DNA of 64,000 nucleotides, from NCBI GenBank assembly GCA_964007475.1, contig OZ023274.1, positions 71,063,303 through 71,127,302 on the forward strand, in the 5' to 3' direction. The translations under genes and the position numbers were made by a program. The stretch comes from Hybos culiciformis (taxonomy: Eukaryota > Arthropoda > Insecta > Diptera > Hybotidae). The stretch's first letter is position 1. Every line of letters starts with the position of its first letter. Shown here in pieces: positions 46,971-60,800 of this stretch. The notes under the pieces were generated by a model. That model ran no database searches and had not been told where the DNA came from. It saw only the letters and a list, made by a program, of their open reading frames with translations.

Positions 46971-49900
46971 TGAACTGCTCTTTTTTTTTTTTAATGAAAT
47001 ATTTTTTCCAATTTATCGTTTTTCATTAAAATTAATATTAAATTAGATTTTAATATTGTTTAAGTTGTTTTTAGAAATACATATGATGATTGTTTACCAG
47101 CAAATCATAGAAATAAGAAATAATATCATTAACAGGGACATAATCATTGTCTTAATAATATCTAGTTCAGTGTTGGTTGTCGTCTGTTAATTGTACTGAA
47201 TACTGAGTTATTTAAAAAAAAGTCTTAATTTGAAATTAAGTATTATACTATAAATAATAAGTATTTCCAAATATAAGTTAATACTTAGAATTATTTTAAA
47301 AGAGAGCCTCGATCCTGTTTTAAGAATTTATTTTATCTTGCAAATGTTATAGAAGTTTGAATGAAATAAAAATCCAAAATTCGGCATTAATCACACATTA
47401 ATATATTCATTTATTTATTTATGTGGTAGCTGGTAGATGTTAAAGTATAATTTGTTATGACATACAAATATTATGAAAATATAATTAGAAATATTTCAGT
47501 TAACAAATTTAATACAGTTATTCGCAATAATAACTATGCGATAACTTAAAATAAAACAATTGGGCTAAAATTTTTTAAGTTTTTCTTTACATGATCCAAA
47601 AAGAAAAAAAAAATATTGCGCTATTACCTGCTAGATTAAAAAAAAAAGTTTGAACCTGTAAATTTATAATTATAATAATACAGAATTGCTGTAACATCAT
47701 TTTGTCTAGTCGTAATTATTACACTATGATAATAATCTTAACATAATATATTTAAATATACACAAATATTGTGTTTTGGGGCTGTTAATGTTGTAAGTAT
47801 TTTTAAATAAATAATAAATTTTACTCAAATGACTGAGACGGATGAATGAATAGATATTATCTTAGTTTTATTTTAAAGGCAAAGATTTGTGACACAATAA
47901 TTACACATGCTTCCACTAAGTAATAACGGAGTGTTGATAAAATATGTGTTTCGTTGCCTGTTTTTGATTATCGAAGTTATTGTCATCTTTATTCAAGAAA
48001 AACTAAAACTATTATATCATTAAAATTCTATCATAAATTCCATTCTTCTTGATATCTTTTTTCGCTTTTCAATATATTAAAGTAAAAGTTTTAGATAAAT
48101 GAATATTTAATAAATAATAGATAAATAAACATTTAATAATTTTGAGGCAAATAATACTATGAAATTGTTTAATTATATAAAAAAAACTAATCCCCATGCA
48201 CAAATGTACCAACTAAGAAGTTGAAATCAAAGATTAAAATTTTTTTACGAGTCATATCTATTGAGAAAACTAAAAGATAAAATGTGAATTTTATAAACAA
48301 GTTTAAGTTCAATGAAGAGTAATTTTTATTTAAAAATATTATAAGAAATTATATCACCATTGTTACGTATTTAATTAAGATAAATTTCTGTGTTGGATTT
48401 TTGAAAAAAAAAATTGAAAGAAAACAAATATCAGTGAAAGTTTTTCAATAGATTAAAAAATATAATTTTTGTGAAATTTAAGTATAAAAAAAAATAGATA
48501 ATGTAATTTTTAATTGCATCATTAATTTTTTGTTTCAATTAAGTAAGATAATGTAAATGAGGAGATCTAACAGCAATGAAATACGTTATTAAAAATTATT
48601 TTTAAATGTCATGTGAATTCCAAGGTTTTTCTCTTTTAATTAATCTTTCTCCCATTTCTAATCTAATTTCAACTTTTATTGAAAATCAGAGAAAACATTT
48701 ACAAAAACTTTAATTACTATAACGTATGATTTGTAATGTTAAAATGTTAATTGTTTTAAAAAATAGCATATATTTTAATAAACGATTATTATAAATTATA
48801 ACAATGCGATAATAATACATTTTCCTTTTTATATAAATAAAATAAAATAATAAATACTTTTATTCACTTTTTTCTGATATATATAATTCGAGCACAATGA
48901 AATTTAAATATAATTTGTAATATAACTTTTTTTAAATTTTTACAATATCTTTTTTTTTTCTATTTTTAATAATAATAAATTTTGTATCTGTACAATTTAA
49001 TTTTGTTTTGTATTTACAAATTTTTTTTGTCAACAATTTATTTCTCTTTAATATTCGATAAACAAACATATATATAGAAAATTTCATGGTTTTTTTTTTT
49101 AAATAAAAAATAAAAAAAAACAAAAAAAATATTGTAAACGAAAAGAAAATATATTTTATTAGTTTCTCTATGCTGTTGTTAAAAATATAGAACCTTTCTT
49201 TCCTTCTCTTATTTAATGCTGAGATAACAATTATCATCATAATTTTTAAATAATTTATAAATTAATGCCTTGCTATTGTATGTTTTTTATTTACTGTATG
49301 TTATTTATTTTATGTCCTCAACAATTATGGTAAATGTAATACACCCAACCAATATTAAGAAATAATTTCTTAATGTTTGAAATATTTAAAGTATCGCCAA
49401 AATTATAAGATTATTGACATTAATCTTTGTGTCTTTAAATTTTTAGCATTTAGTAAATGAAATTTTTTTTTAATTTTTTATATATGTAATGTACATAATA
49501 AGTTATGTACCTACGCAGTAAATATATATATGATAATATATAATAATAGTAAAAAAAATTATAAATAAAAAATAAAATAAATAAAATTATTTTTTTTTAA
49601 CAAAAACAATTTTAGAAAAAAACCATGAAATTAATCGCTATTATATTATATAATTAGAATGTTTTTAGAAAATTCTTATATTTATAAATTTATATTGCAT
49701 ATATTTAGGTATTTTATTGTAGCAATCATTAGAATTAAAAAAATAAAAATTGACAAAATAAATAAACTTATGAACATTGTCATTACAGTTTTTTTTTCTA
49801 TAATATAAGTGACATTTGAATAATACAGCACAAAAATTAAAAAGCTGTTAAATGAAAAAATTTAACTTTTAGTTATTTTATTCAGCCTTAAAAATTGCTT

Positions 49901-52900
49901 AATAAACAAGTACTAAGCACAATATTTTATTATGTTTAGAAGATATTATAATAAATTATAATTCTTATAATAAAGTATTTTTGTTTTAATTTATTTTCTA
50001 ACATTTTTTAGTTATTATAAAATTACCAAATAATATCTAAATAATCAATGAAAATCAATGGAATGTCACTAGAAGTTAGGCTAACACCTGTTTAGTAATT
50101 TATAAATTATTGTAAATAAGTTTAGTCTGTGTTTATTACATTTTATATACACACACATTTTTGTCAGGAAATATTTTTTTTTTCTTTAACTCTAAGGATT
50201 GATATTATGTACGTAAATCATCTCATAATTACAGAGAAATTTATATGATGTAATAAGTACAACTTATTAAAATAAAGTTTGGAGCGGATACAGCAACATT
50301 TTATCGTTTTCAAATTAAACGGTAATGGTGGTTGTGAGTTCTATCTTTTTCTTTAAATTAATAGTTTGTTTCGTTTTACTTTATTAACAGAAGAATTTCT
50401 AACGATAGTTCCCTCTAAGTATCACACAGTCTGAAAGTTATTAAGAAATAACAAAGAATTACAATAAAAAAAAAAAAAATTCTTTACTTTTTAGCTCATC
50501 ACTAAATAGCGAGCGTTTGTAAAAAAATATTATTTTACCGCAAATGCAAAATTTTTGAAGTTCCTTTTCTTATTTTTCAGTACCTACTATCTCAAAAAAC
50601 TAAGCGATTCATTTTACATTTTTGTTTTTTACAAAACTTTATATTAGATATTAATTTCTCTGTAATAAAAAGATATTCGATTATATTGTCATCCATAATA
50701 CAAATAGATATTTTAATGCACATTTAAAGTAATTTATGTAATGAAGAATAAAAAAACAGTATTTTTAACATCAAACTCAGATAAATATAGATATAGATAG
50801 TATACATAACATTGTAATAAGGGTTTTTCTTATTTAGTGTTTTGGATGAACATTGAAAAATTAAAAGAAAAATAAGCATTTTCAAATTTTAATGCAGCAT
50901 AATTTTAATAAATTTTCGGTTTGTATATAGTATAATGTAATGTATATATATGCCTTTTATTATTTATTTAAAAAGCATGTAATATATTTTTTATAAAATT
51001 TTTTAGTCGTAGTTTAGTCGTAGTCATAATCCACTTGATAACGTAAATTTTGCTAAAAATTTTGTTTTTTTTTTTTAATATTTATTAATAAAATCACAAA
51101 AAAAATTTCAATTGTATCCGATTTTAAAAATATGGAAAGCATGAAAAAAAAATTTTTGTTTAAATTAAATATTAAAATTATTAGATTATTATATACGAAG
51201 TTTTAATAATACATTAATATATAAAAAATAAGAATTAAAATGTTTTATGAAAATTGCACAACTTAATAGTTTATATATAATTATAATAACTACCTACTGT
51301 AATACTATGACAAAGGTTTCACACTACATTTTTTTAATCATTTAAAATTTATTGTTGATTCAATGAACACTTTGATTTAAATCATAACTTTAACAAGTTT
51401 AATTAACTAACGAACTTTAGGCAAAATTACTTTAATAGAATTGATTTTTTTTATGTTACGATGAGTGAACTGTTAACAGACCCTCCATTGCACCTAGGCT
51501 TGTTTTTTTCTTAACTTTGTTCCCTCTGAAGTAAATAATATGTTTATATACTCATTCAATTTTTTTTTTACATTTAAAATTTTTCAAGATAAATAACAGG
51601 TTAAATAAAAAGAGAATTAGTCAAATTATTTTCTTTTCTTTTTTTAAAAAGGACTGCTAGCTTTTGTTTGGAATATTATTTAAAAATGTGTATCATCTTT
51701 ATGTAAATACTCGTATTTTAACTCATCTGAAATTTAATACTTTTCAAACTTCTTATGATCACATTCAAGTATTAGAATATGATTAATTTCTCAATTAATT
51801 TAATTATAATTTGTTTTTCAAAATTTTATATAATCACAATATGCACATTTATTCGAGATTCAATTACATCATCAAACAAGATCAATTATAAAATATCTGT
51901 GATTGGCTGTTTGGGGAAACTTTGTTAGAATAAACTATAATCTTTTTTATTGGTTAGTGGGCGGCTAGTTTTGCTTTTTCTTGGATGAGTAATAAAATAA
52001 TTGATTGTTAATTAATTGAATAATAAGATTTTTTCAAAGATTTAACATTTTTTTTTTCACAAAAATACTAGAAAAGACTTATTGCTCAAAACATGTAATA
52101 TGATTTTCTAAGTTTAGAAACAAAACTTTGATTTCGTAGTTTGAGTAACATGCGTTATTGTTTTGTAGCATGTTCTATTAATTTTTTAAATTTAGGTCCC
52201 TTATTTTTCATTTTTTCCATTATAAATAAATAAAAAAAACCTTTTCTAAACTAAGTTAAATGACCCTTGAATAAACCCTTAACCTTATTTAATTATTAAT
52301 AGTTTTATTCTTTTAGTTGTTAACTATAAGTGTGGGTGTGAACCTTGTCTAATGCTCACAACATACTTCAGTTGAAAAATAATTTCATTTGAATGATAAA
52401 TATATTTAAAAAATAAAGTCTTTGAGGATGTACATAATTTAAATTAATAAAAAATTAAGGTTCAATATTTTAAACTTTAGTCCCCTTTTTAACACTATAA
52501 TTTATTTTAATTTTTTTTTGTTTTTTATAAATTTAATATCCTATCTAAAAAATTAAATAATTCATTTGAAATTTATATTTCAATATAATAAATAGAAATA
52601 AAAACTAGAATATTTAATATTAAATTTTAAATAAATTTTGCTATTTTAATGCTAATAATAATTAAATCATTTAAAAATAAAATTTTTTATTAAATTATAG
52701 AAATTTTTTAGGAATTTTTTTTTTTTTGTCAAAAAATCAATTAATATCTTCAGGTGATGTTTTTATAATACAAGTCGTTTTATGATAGTAGAAATTGGAT
52801 TTTTTAAAGTTTGTGTTATCAACAGGATTCTGAAATATTTGTTTTTTTATTTATAGCTTTGATATCAAAAATAATATCTCTTAATCAAAAAACTAAATAA

Positions 52901-52951
52901 CAAAATTAAGTTGAAACATATTAGTTGTATTTTAAGAGATGTAATTTATGG

Positions 52952-53320
52952 AGCATTATACATCCCAATTCGTGTACCCTTTCAATCTCCGATTTTTTTG
53001 AATTTTTTTTTTCCTTAGTATTGGTCGAAAGAAGTCTTTATGATTTTTTTTAATATTTTCATCCAAACGTTCATAAAATATTCTAAGATGAAATTCTTTG
53101 AAACATCGTGTTAAACTATTTTTTAAAATGCTCAAATCTAGACGAAAAGTTGGCGAAAAGTTTTTTTTTATATTTTCGTTTTTAAATGTACTTTTTTTTT
53201 AACAAATTTCAACATTTTTTTATAAAAATATCGAAACGCTCATAAAAAGAAAAGAAAAAAATAATTCAAAATAAACGAAAATTCAAAAGCTAAATGCTTA
53301 GCGAATTGGGCTGTAATGCC
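52952..53320. mobile_element. Inverted-repeat element (MITE-like)
   Basis: The left end GCATTATACATCCCAATTCG pairs, with a few differences, with the right end CGAATTGGGCTGTAATGC. About 370 bp, non-coding, AT-rich. No convincing target duplication. Confidence 0.5.
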
Positions 53321-53665
53321 TCATTTAAAATAAATGTTCGACAGTTTTTCTTGTTTGCGTAATATTTTCTAATTAAATAACGAGCGTTTATTGTTTTAAA
53401 AAAAAAATATCAACCTAATTATTTGAAATATGTACTTTCAAAATTCTTCAAGTAATGTTTTGAATCATCTCTATATATAAATTTGCAGATAATAATTGGT
53501 TTTAAAAAATTGAAATACAAAATTTTTGTAATCAAATTTGGTTTCGTTGACTATTGTGTTAAATATATCTTTTTTAACTCTTGGAGTTAGAAAAAACCAT
53601 CTCTAAGACAATAAAATAAAAAAAATTGTGAAAAAAAAACTTAAAAATGAAAAAAACTAATCAGA

Positions 53666-53747
53666 GGCCCAAATTCTATAACTAATGTGACTCTATCAAA
53701 AGACACTTTTATAGATAAGAGAAACTTTAGTTATAGAATTTGTCTCC
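53666..53747. repeat. 82-bp foldback hairpin
   Basis: AAATTCTATAACTAA near 53671 is inverted at TTAGTTATAGAATTT near 53727. The pairing continues inward (GACTCTATCAAAAGACAC against the right half) with a few mismatches, so almost the whole stretch can fold. Confidence 0.75.
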
Positions 53748-54870
53748 AAAACTAAAGTAAATATCTAAACTTCAATATAAACGCTACATTATTTAATAAG
53801 AATTTATTCTAAGTTAAGTTTATTTTATTGTTTAATTTTTAAGTAAATTGAAATAGATAAATAGGATTTTGTTGTTTAGCTTATTGATTGTTTTTAAATT
53901 CTTAAAAAAATATGAGAAAGCAATACAAACAAAGAAATAAGCAAATGAATTTTATATTTCCTAACATAATTTTTTTTTTTTTTTTACTATTGTTTATTCT
54001 TTCAAATATACAACCATGGAGAAATAAATGATTTATTTAAGTTCATTAGGCTTTGAAATGAACAAAATGTCCCTAGTTATGTCAACAGTGTATCATCTTC
54101 TCAATAGGCGAACAAATTGAAATATATTTTGAATAATTCTGATCAAAGAATTTTAGAAATTAATTAGTAATTTAAGTTTAATAATGATAAAAGTATATTT
54201 TTTTCATACATTAAAATAAATATATACTACAGTAGTATGTATTTGGACTATGGACTTATTAACTTCAAATAAAAATAAATTTTCAAAATAATAAAAAAAA
54301 AAGTGTAAAACAAAATAAATGAAAAGAAGTAATATTATATATACTCTTATTATAATTAACGTTAATATGTTCTAATAAACTTTAAACAGATTTTTTTACA
54401 ACATTGCGTAACATTAAAATGAAGGAAAACATCACATGAAAATAGCTCTAAATAAAGCTGAAGTAAATGGAGTGAGTCTAAATTGCAAGGAAATTTTAAA
54501 TTGTAAGAGGTTTTGAATACTCTTAATTTCACTTCATGCTGACGCATTGATTTTAACTTAACATTGCTTATTATTTATGAGATTGATGTATTATGCTTAG
54601 ACTAAATTGCTTGCTTTTAAAATTCGAGAACTTAATGTAAAAAAGTATAATTTATGAGGAAGAAATAAAAAATTAAGTTTTATTCTAGGACATTTTAAGA
54701 AAGTAAAATAAATCAAATAGTTTCTCCAAGTACATGAGTCACTACATATCGGAACAATTAATTTTAAAATGAATGATTGCAATTTTCAATAAGAAACTTA
54801 AAACATTAAAAGCATTTTTTTTTTTACTTAAAACAACTTATTTTCACTATATCGCTTATCCTCGTCTTAC

Positions 54871-57800
54871 CATTTCAGAAGTCAACGAATTTAAAGCGTC
54901 ATCTACATTTGGTTTATGTTTATCAGAATGCGATTTACTTAATGGAGAACATTCTGCAATAGAAATTAAAACAAAAAAAAAATATTAATCTCAAAATCAA
55001 TTATTTTTGTAATTAGGATATTTTAAAAAATTACGCAATTTAATAGACAATTTATGATGAAAGAATTTTGATTGTTTCTTAGTTAAGTATTTTTTTTAAA
55101 TGTAATATTACCTAAATCACCACTTGAACTCGAATCTGTAAAACTTGGTGTTCCTTCAGTCCATGTAGGTGTTGAGCCTTCCACTGATGTCGGTGGTGTC
55201 CAAGTTAGAGCTCCTCTAGAACCATATTGACTATTGGATGACGTCTCAACTATTAAATTACTTTCTAATCGTATTTCTGAAATGCTATAAATTTGTCATT
55301 ATTTAAATGACACTAAAAAAATCACAAAATAACTTATAAATTAATAAAAACAAAACCTCTCAGAAATAGCTCTGTTAGTTAATCCATTCATTCATTGTAG
55401 TGAATGATAAAAAAGAAATTGTTATTTATCAGCTTAAACCATGATGATTATTAAGAAATGAAGTGAAAACTTGAAGCAAATTTTTTTAAAATAAAAAATA
55501 ATAATAATTAGAGAAACAATTTTCATGTCGAAATGAATAAGAATCTGTAAGAATATGTCTGAATGATCTTAGAAGGCAGCCTAGCGATGCATTGATGTTT
55601 ATAGACGATGAAGAAAAAATACGTTGAAATGTTTGTGAACATCGTAACGAATTATTTTCATCGGCGATTATTTAAATTTCCAATAAAGACCATAAGCCTT
55701 TTATAGGAAATGTCGAGTATATACATAGGTGCATCGGTTAGCGTTTTGTTAAATTAATAGCATGATAACTTAAAAATTCCTGAATTAAATTACAATAAAT
55801 CACAATTTTTTTTAGAATGAATTTTTTCTATTAAATACCACGGTAAATAAATCATGAAGTCTAAAATAAAACTATTTTGCCACAAGTTTATATACACAAT
55901 AACATATTTACAATTATTTGTGATAATTTAAAATTCAATGAAAACGAAAACAAAATCAATAGGTTCATGTTTTTTACCTTTAATTTTATTTTTAACTGTT
56001 GTATCTCAAAACATAGGGTTGAAACAACTTATATTTTTTAACCTTGAAAAAACACTTAAAAAAAATCAAAATAAAAATTATTAAAACTAAGATTCGGTAC
56101 TTATGTTCGTTAATTGTAGTCAATGGTTTCAAAAAAAAAATCAAAGAAGATAAAATTTTTCAAATTTAAAAATAAATTGAATAAATATCAAATTGAATGA
56201 AAGATAAAAACAATTAAATTTAATTATTTCCATAAATTTATTTAAAATATTAAACTAATTTTACTTCTCTGAAAGGTTTTGGCTTCGTTAAATTTTTTTT
56301 CTGTATATACCTAATGGATTCTTCTTTGTAGGCTCGTAAGCTGGATCCACCACCTCTTCTTTCATTTGATGATGATGATCCCTCCATATGATGATGCCTC
56401 GGTAAGCTCCCTTGCGAAATGTCATCGAATGCGGGTGGAGGTGTTGAGGAGCATGAAGGCGACGTGCCTAGCGATACATATGAATTAATGAATTACTAAA
56501 TTATTATATGCAAAAATTAATATGAATTTATTTTTATTATGAATGAAATGCATAAAGTTTTGAACTATTATCATATTTCATTATGTCAAAATTTGGATAG
56601 AATTTATATCTGCTTCAGATCAAATAAAATAATTTTTAGGTCTACTTATTTTAAAACCAAAATACATAACTTTCAGATTTTTAGTTTATATTAATTTTTT
56701 CAGAAAAATAATTTAATTGTATTAAAAGAAACTCTCAAAAATGACAAAAGAAATTCATTTTTGTAAATAAATTATAATAAAAAAAAGTTAAACATTTTTT
56801 AACTCTCTGCGCCAGCGATGACAGTAGAAATAAAAGAATCTGATGTGGAAATATTAGGTTATGACTTTTTGGATTTCATTTGAATATAACAATGTTCAAA
56901 GACAATTAATATAAAAAGTATAAGAGATAATTTGTAAATAAAAATTAAACAGCAAATAAAATTAATTTTAGCTAGAAATTAGCGAGAAATTGTTTATGAT
57001 TGACTTCTTCTGTATGAAAAATGAATATAGTAGCTATTTTGCGTAGTTTGATAATATTAATATCCAAAAATATACATTCAATACCAATGAAATAGAAGTA
57101 ATAATAACAATTATATGTCGTGACTATTCGCCGTAAACAAGGTTCCCACTTGAACTTGAATAAAATTGATTATCTTTTATACGAAATTTATACGAATTTT
57201 TATCACTTAATGGTGTTGCACATTCATTTATTGTTGAAGTTTTAAAATTTTTCCTATTTTGACAGTTAATATTGTCTAATTCCAAATTTTTATTAGCTGA
57301 CTCTTCATCGTTTTTTATTTGAATCCTGTTTATTGAAGGACTATGTTTTTTTTCTAATTCTCGTTTAACTTCGATAAAGGCACTCAAGGAATTAACAATG
57401 TTTTCCTCGTAATCACATCCATCATCTCCTATAGCTAAGTCAGCGTATTCAAAATACTTTGCTCGTTTTTCTAATTTATTTTTTTGTCCTTGACGTCTTG
57501 TCGGCATTTGAACGTCGTTATTTTCAACCGGTGCCCCCGGTATTATCGGAGGATAAGTGCGAACAATTGACATTCCGCCAATTGATGATCGTCTCGATTG
57601 TGAGAGAATACTATTTCTACGTTGAAATAAATCTAATTTATTATGCTTTCTTAAATCTTGAAGAATTGTTGAATTAATAGGTGGCTCTACAAATTCTATT
57701 GACTTTCGAGGAATTTTATTACATTCAGTTGAAATGTTGGTTTCACCCAAACTCGACAGTGTTTTTCCGGAATAATATTCGTCCTGTGTATACTTATTAT

Positions 57801-60800
57801 ATTTACAAGGGTAATAATCATCTTCAGAATCGAATAAATCATGAAGTTCAAGCCAATCTTTTACATTGCTAGGTGAGCGACGTTCACCAAATAATGGTTG
57901 GGGAGAAGGTTGCTTTAACAATGAAGGTGTTTTTGGTTTTTCAGAAATTATATCTATACCTGTAGAGGATGGTTTCATTGTTTCAGAAGCTGATGATTTT
58001 TTCGATCCTTTAATACGATTTTTTGGTGATCCTCTAGGAGGAACTGGTGGGGGTACTTTCGGTTTAACAATATTAGCCGATGATTTTTGGGATTTGGGCT
58101 GTTGCTGATGATATTGCTGTTGTCCTGATATGATCGTACTTTTAGCAGTTGATGATTTTGTGGAGCTAGTTATAGGTTCGGCGACACCATTTGATTCGAC
58201 TTTTATCATTTTATTATTTTTTTGAGAAACTTTAGAAGATTGAATAGAGACTATTATATATATTTTTTGAAGTATTTGGATTTTCCGCATAAATTGGCAG
58301 CATGGAAAAAGACAGCAAATGCATTATTTTTTTTGATTAAGCAGATGAACTTAATGATTTAGAAAAAAATAATTTAATTAAGAGAATCGTATGTACCTGC
58401 TGGTTTTTGTGAAGTATCTACAACATTAGTGTACGAGCATCCTGGAACTGACAAAAAAAAATATATTATTTGGTGGGTTCAACATTAACAAAATAAAGAA
58501 ATTATTATATATGAATTTGTTTGTAAGAAATTTTTGAAATCTGGGATTTCATATTATTACCTTGAGTGTCGCCATCAACTTCTGTAGATTTTTGTTGCAA
58601 TACTCTACCCAAGCTCTTTCGTTTTGATGGCGAATGCTTTAATGCTAGAAAATAATAAATTAGTTTTAACATTGTATTATTTTAAAAATATTGTTATGGT
58701 TCAACTTTTTGTTATATTTGGTTTAAATATCTTTTTAATTCCTGAGGAAAATATTAATAAAATTAATAACAAAAACGAATTGAAGCAAACTTAACTTGCA
58801 TTTTTAAAGCAAAAGTTTATAAATGATGATAAACAAAAACTGAATGTATTACTGTTAAAAATTAATTAATTTATGAAAATTCAAAATAATGTTTATAAAA
58901 AATGAGTTCGAAAACAAATAAATAATAATTTTAACCACTCTAATGTTTTTTTACCTATATAACTGGATACCAATGTGCGAAACTTTCTATGGTTTCCCTT
59001 AATTTCTGGGAGATCCACTTTGCAATTAAAAATATTTTAATGAAATTAGCAGAAATTACAACTATGATGTATTATTTTTATAAAATACAATATTTTAATT
59101 TATATAAAAAAATAGAGAAAAAACAAACATAAAAAATACCAAATTTTCGTTTCGTATCTACCTAATGTTCCCTAAGTTTAAATTTCACCATATAAAATAA
59201 TGCATTAAATATTCTCAAACCTTGTTGTAAATTTAAAAAGAACATAATGAAAATATTGGAATATTTCAGTTCCGCTTTAATTCTTCTTAATCAACTTCGA
59301 ATATACAACAAGGGACTATGGAATTTAATAACATTAATGAAACAACATCAATGAAAAAATAATTTTGATCATGTTGGTCAGAGAAAAGTTATTTGATCTT
59401 ATTATAGGAACATTTAATTTTACAAGGATATTTATAACTACTACATATTATAAACATATACGAATAAACTTCTGATTTTATTGAATCAGAAAATAGCTTC
59501 TATCTAAAAGGAATTTCCTATTTCTGATTTTAATTTATAATAAAATATGATGTAGATCTATATAGAACTTAATGCATTATTTTTAGCTTTTTATCCTACA
59601 AATAGAGCCCTTTACATATTTTCAATGCCATTATTGATTTGAAATTTATGTTAAACAAAGCTTTGCAGCGATAAAAATTTTGCTAAAAATTAAATTAAAA
59701 TATATGAAAGGCTCATTTTATAGCGCGAAAAATTTGTAATCCATAAAATAAGAATTTAACATGCTTACGAGAAGGAATTTTTCTAAAAACTGTTTTAGCC
59801 ATAAAATTTTGAAATCGTTGGGCATAAAATGATGGCCGACACACTGAAACTGTATCCTAGAACGAAAATTAAATTGATTATGTTGAGAAAAATCTCTAAA
59901 TAAGAATAAAATTTAGAGCAAATGAATTTTGATTTTTAAACAAACAAAAAATTTCAAATAATTGTTTCAATTCCAATTTGGAAATCTGAAAGTGTATACA
60001 ATACGCAATGTATTTTATATTATCAGCTCCAAATTTCCAAATGGACTGATTCTCAGTTTTAATTCGATTTAATTTTGTTAAAAATAGATATTACATAAAA
60101 AAAAGCGCGCAAAATGAAGCTTAACAAATAAAATAAAAAAAATTTAAGTAAAATAAGAAAAAAACTAAAATTAAAATTAATTTTTCTTACCCCATCATGA
60201 ATAATACTTTTGAATGTATGTTCTAATTTTTTCTTCAAACGATAAGATTGCAAAATGTCAATTATACCAATAAATAATAATAGCCTTTCACCTTTTTCAC
60301 TTCTAGCTGGAATTCCGCCAGGTCTTAAAAGATAACACTATTTACTTAATTATTTCAAAATATAATTATATTAATACTTACGGTACATCTTCCTCTTCAT
60401 CTATCGGCTCGCTTTCTGCTTGGATACTTTCCATTGCTGTTGAATGAGCCACTAATCGTTGACGGTTTATAGACCTGTAACATGTACTTAAAATAAAAAT
60501 TGATATTCTGAATAAAAAAGTTTTCTTAAATTACTTTTTTGAAAAAATTGTTCATTCACATTAGTTAAGTGCCAAAAATGTTAAATTTAATATTATACAT
60601 TATAATATATATGTTTGTTTTATAAAATAGTGCAGTTCATGTTTCATATAAAATGAGATAAGGCTTAATAAATAATAATGATTCAAAACTGATTAAATAA
60701 TTATGTATACGCAAAGTTGATTAAAAGAAATTAGAAAAATCAAGAATTCTTAAGTTTCTGTAAGTTTCAATAAGCCGTATGTACTTGAATACGATGGACC

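Larger units (their letters stand above)
45552..54855. other. 9.3-kb AT-rich convergent region, BUD13 / PIP5K
   Basis: No coding exon could be supported on either strand. Part is probably a long PIP5K 3' UTR. It holds one short tandem duplication, one inverted-repeat element and one foldback hairpin, listed separately. ORFs such as those near 45.7-45.9 kb and 48.9-49.2 kb are low-complexity F/I/K/N strings. Confidence 0.55.

Noticed and set aside
48932..49240. 102-codon minus-strand ORF
   Set aside because: Composition is almost entirely F, I, K, L and N from AT-rich DNA, and no family is recognisable.
57459..58108. Plus-strand ORFs at 57.4-58.1 kb
   Set aside because: Antisense shadows of the 368-codon alternative PIP5K exon.
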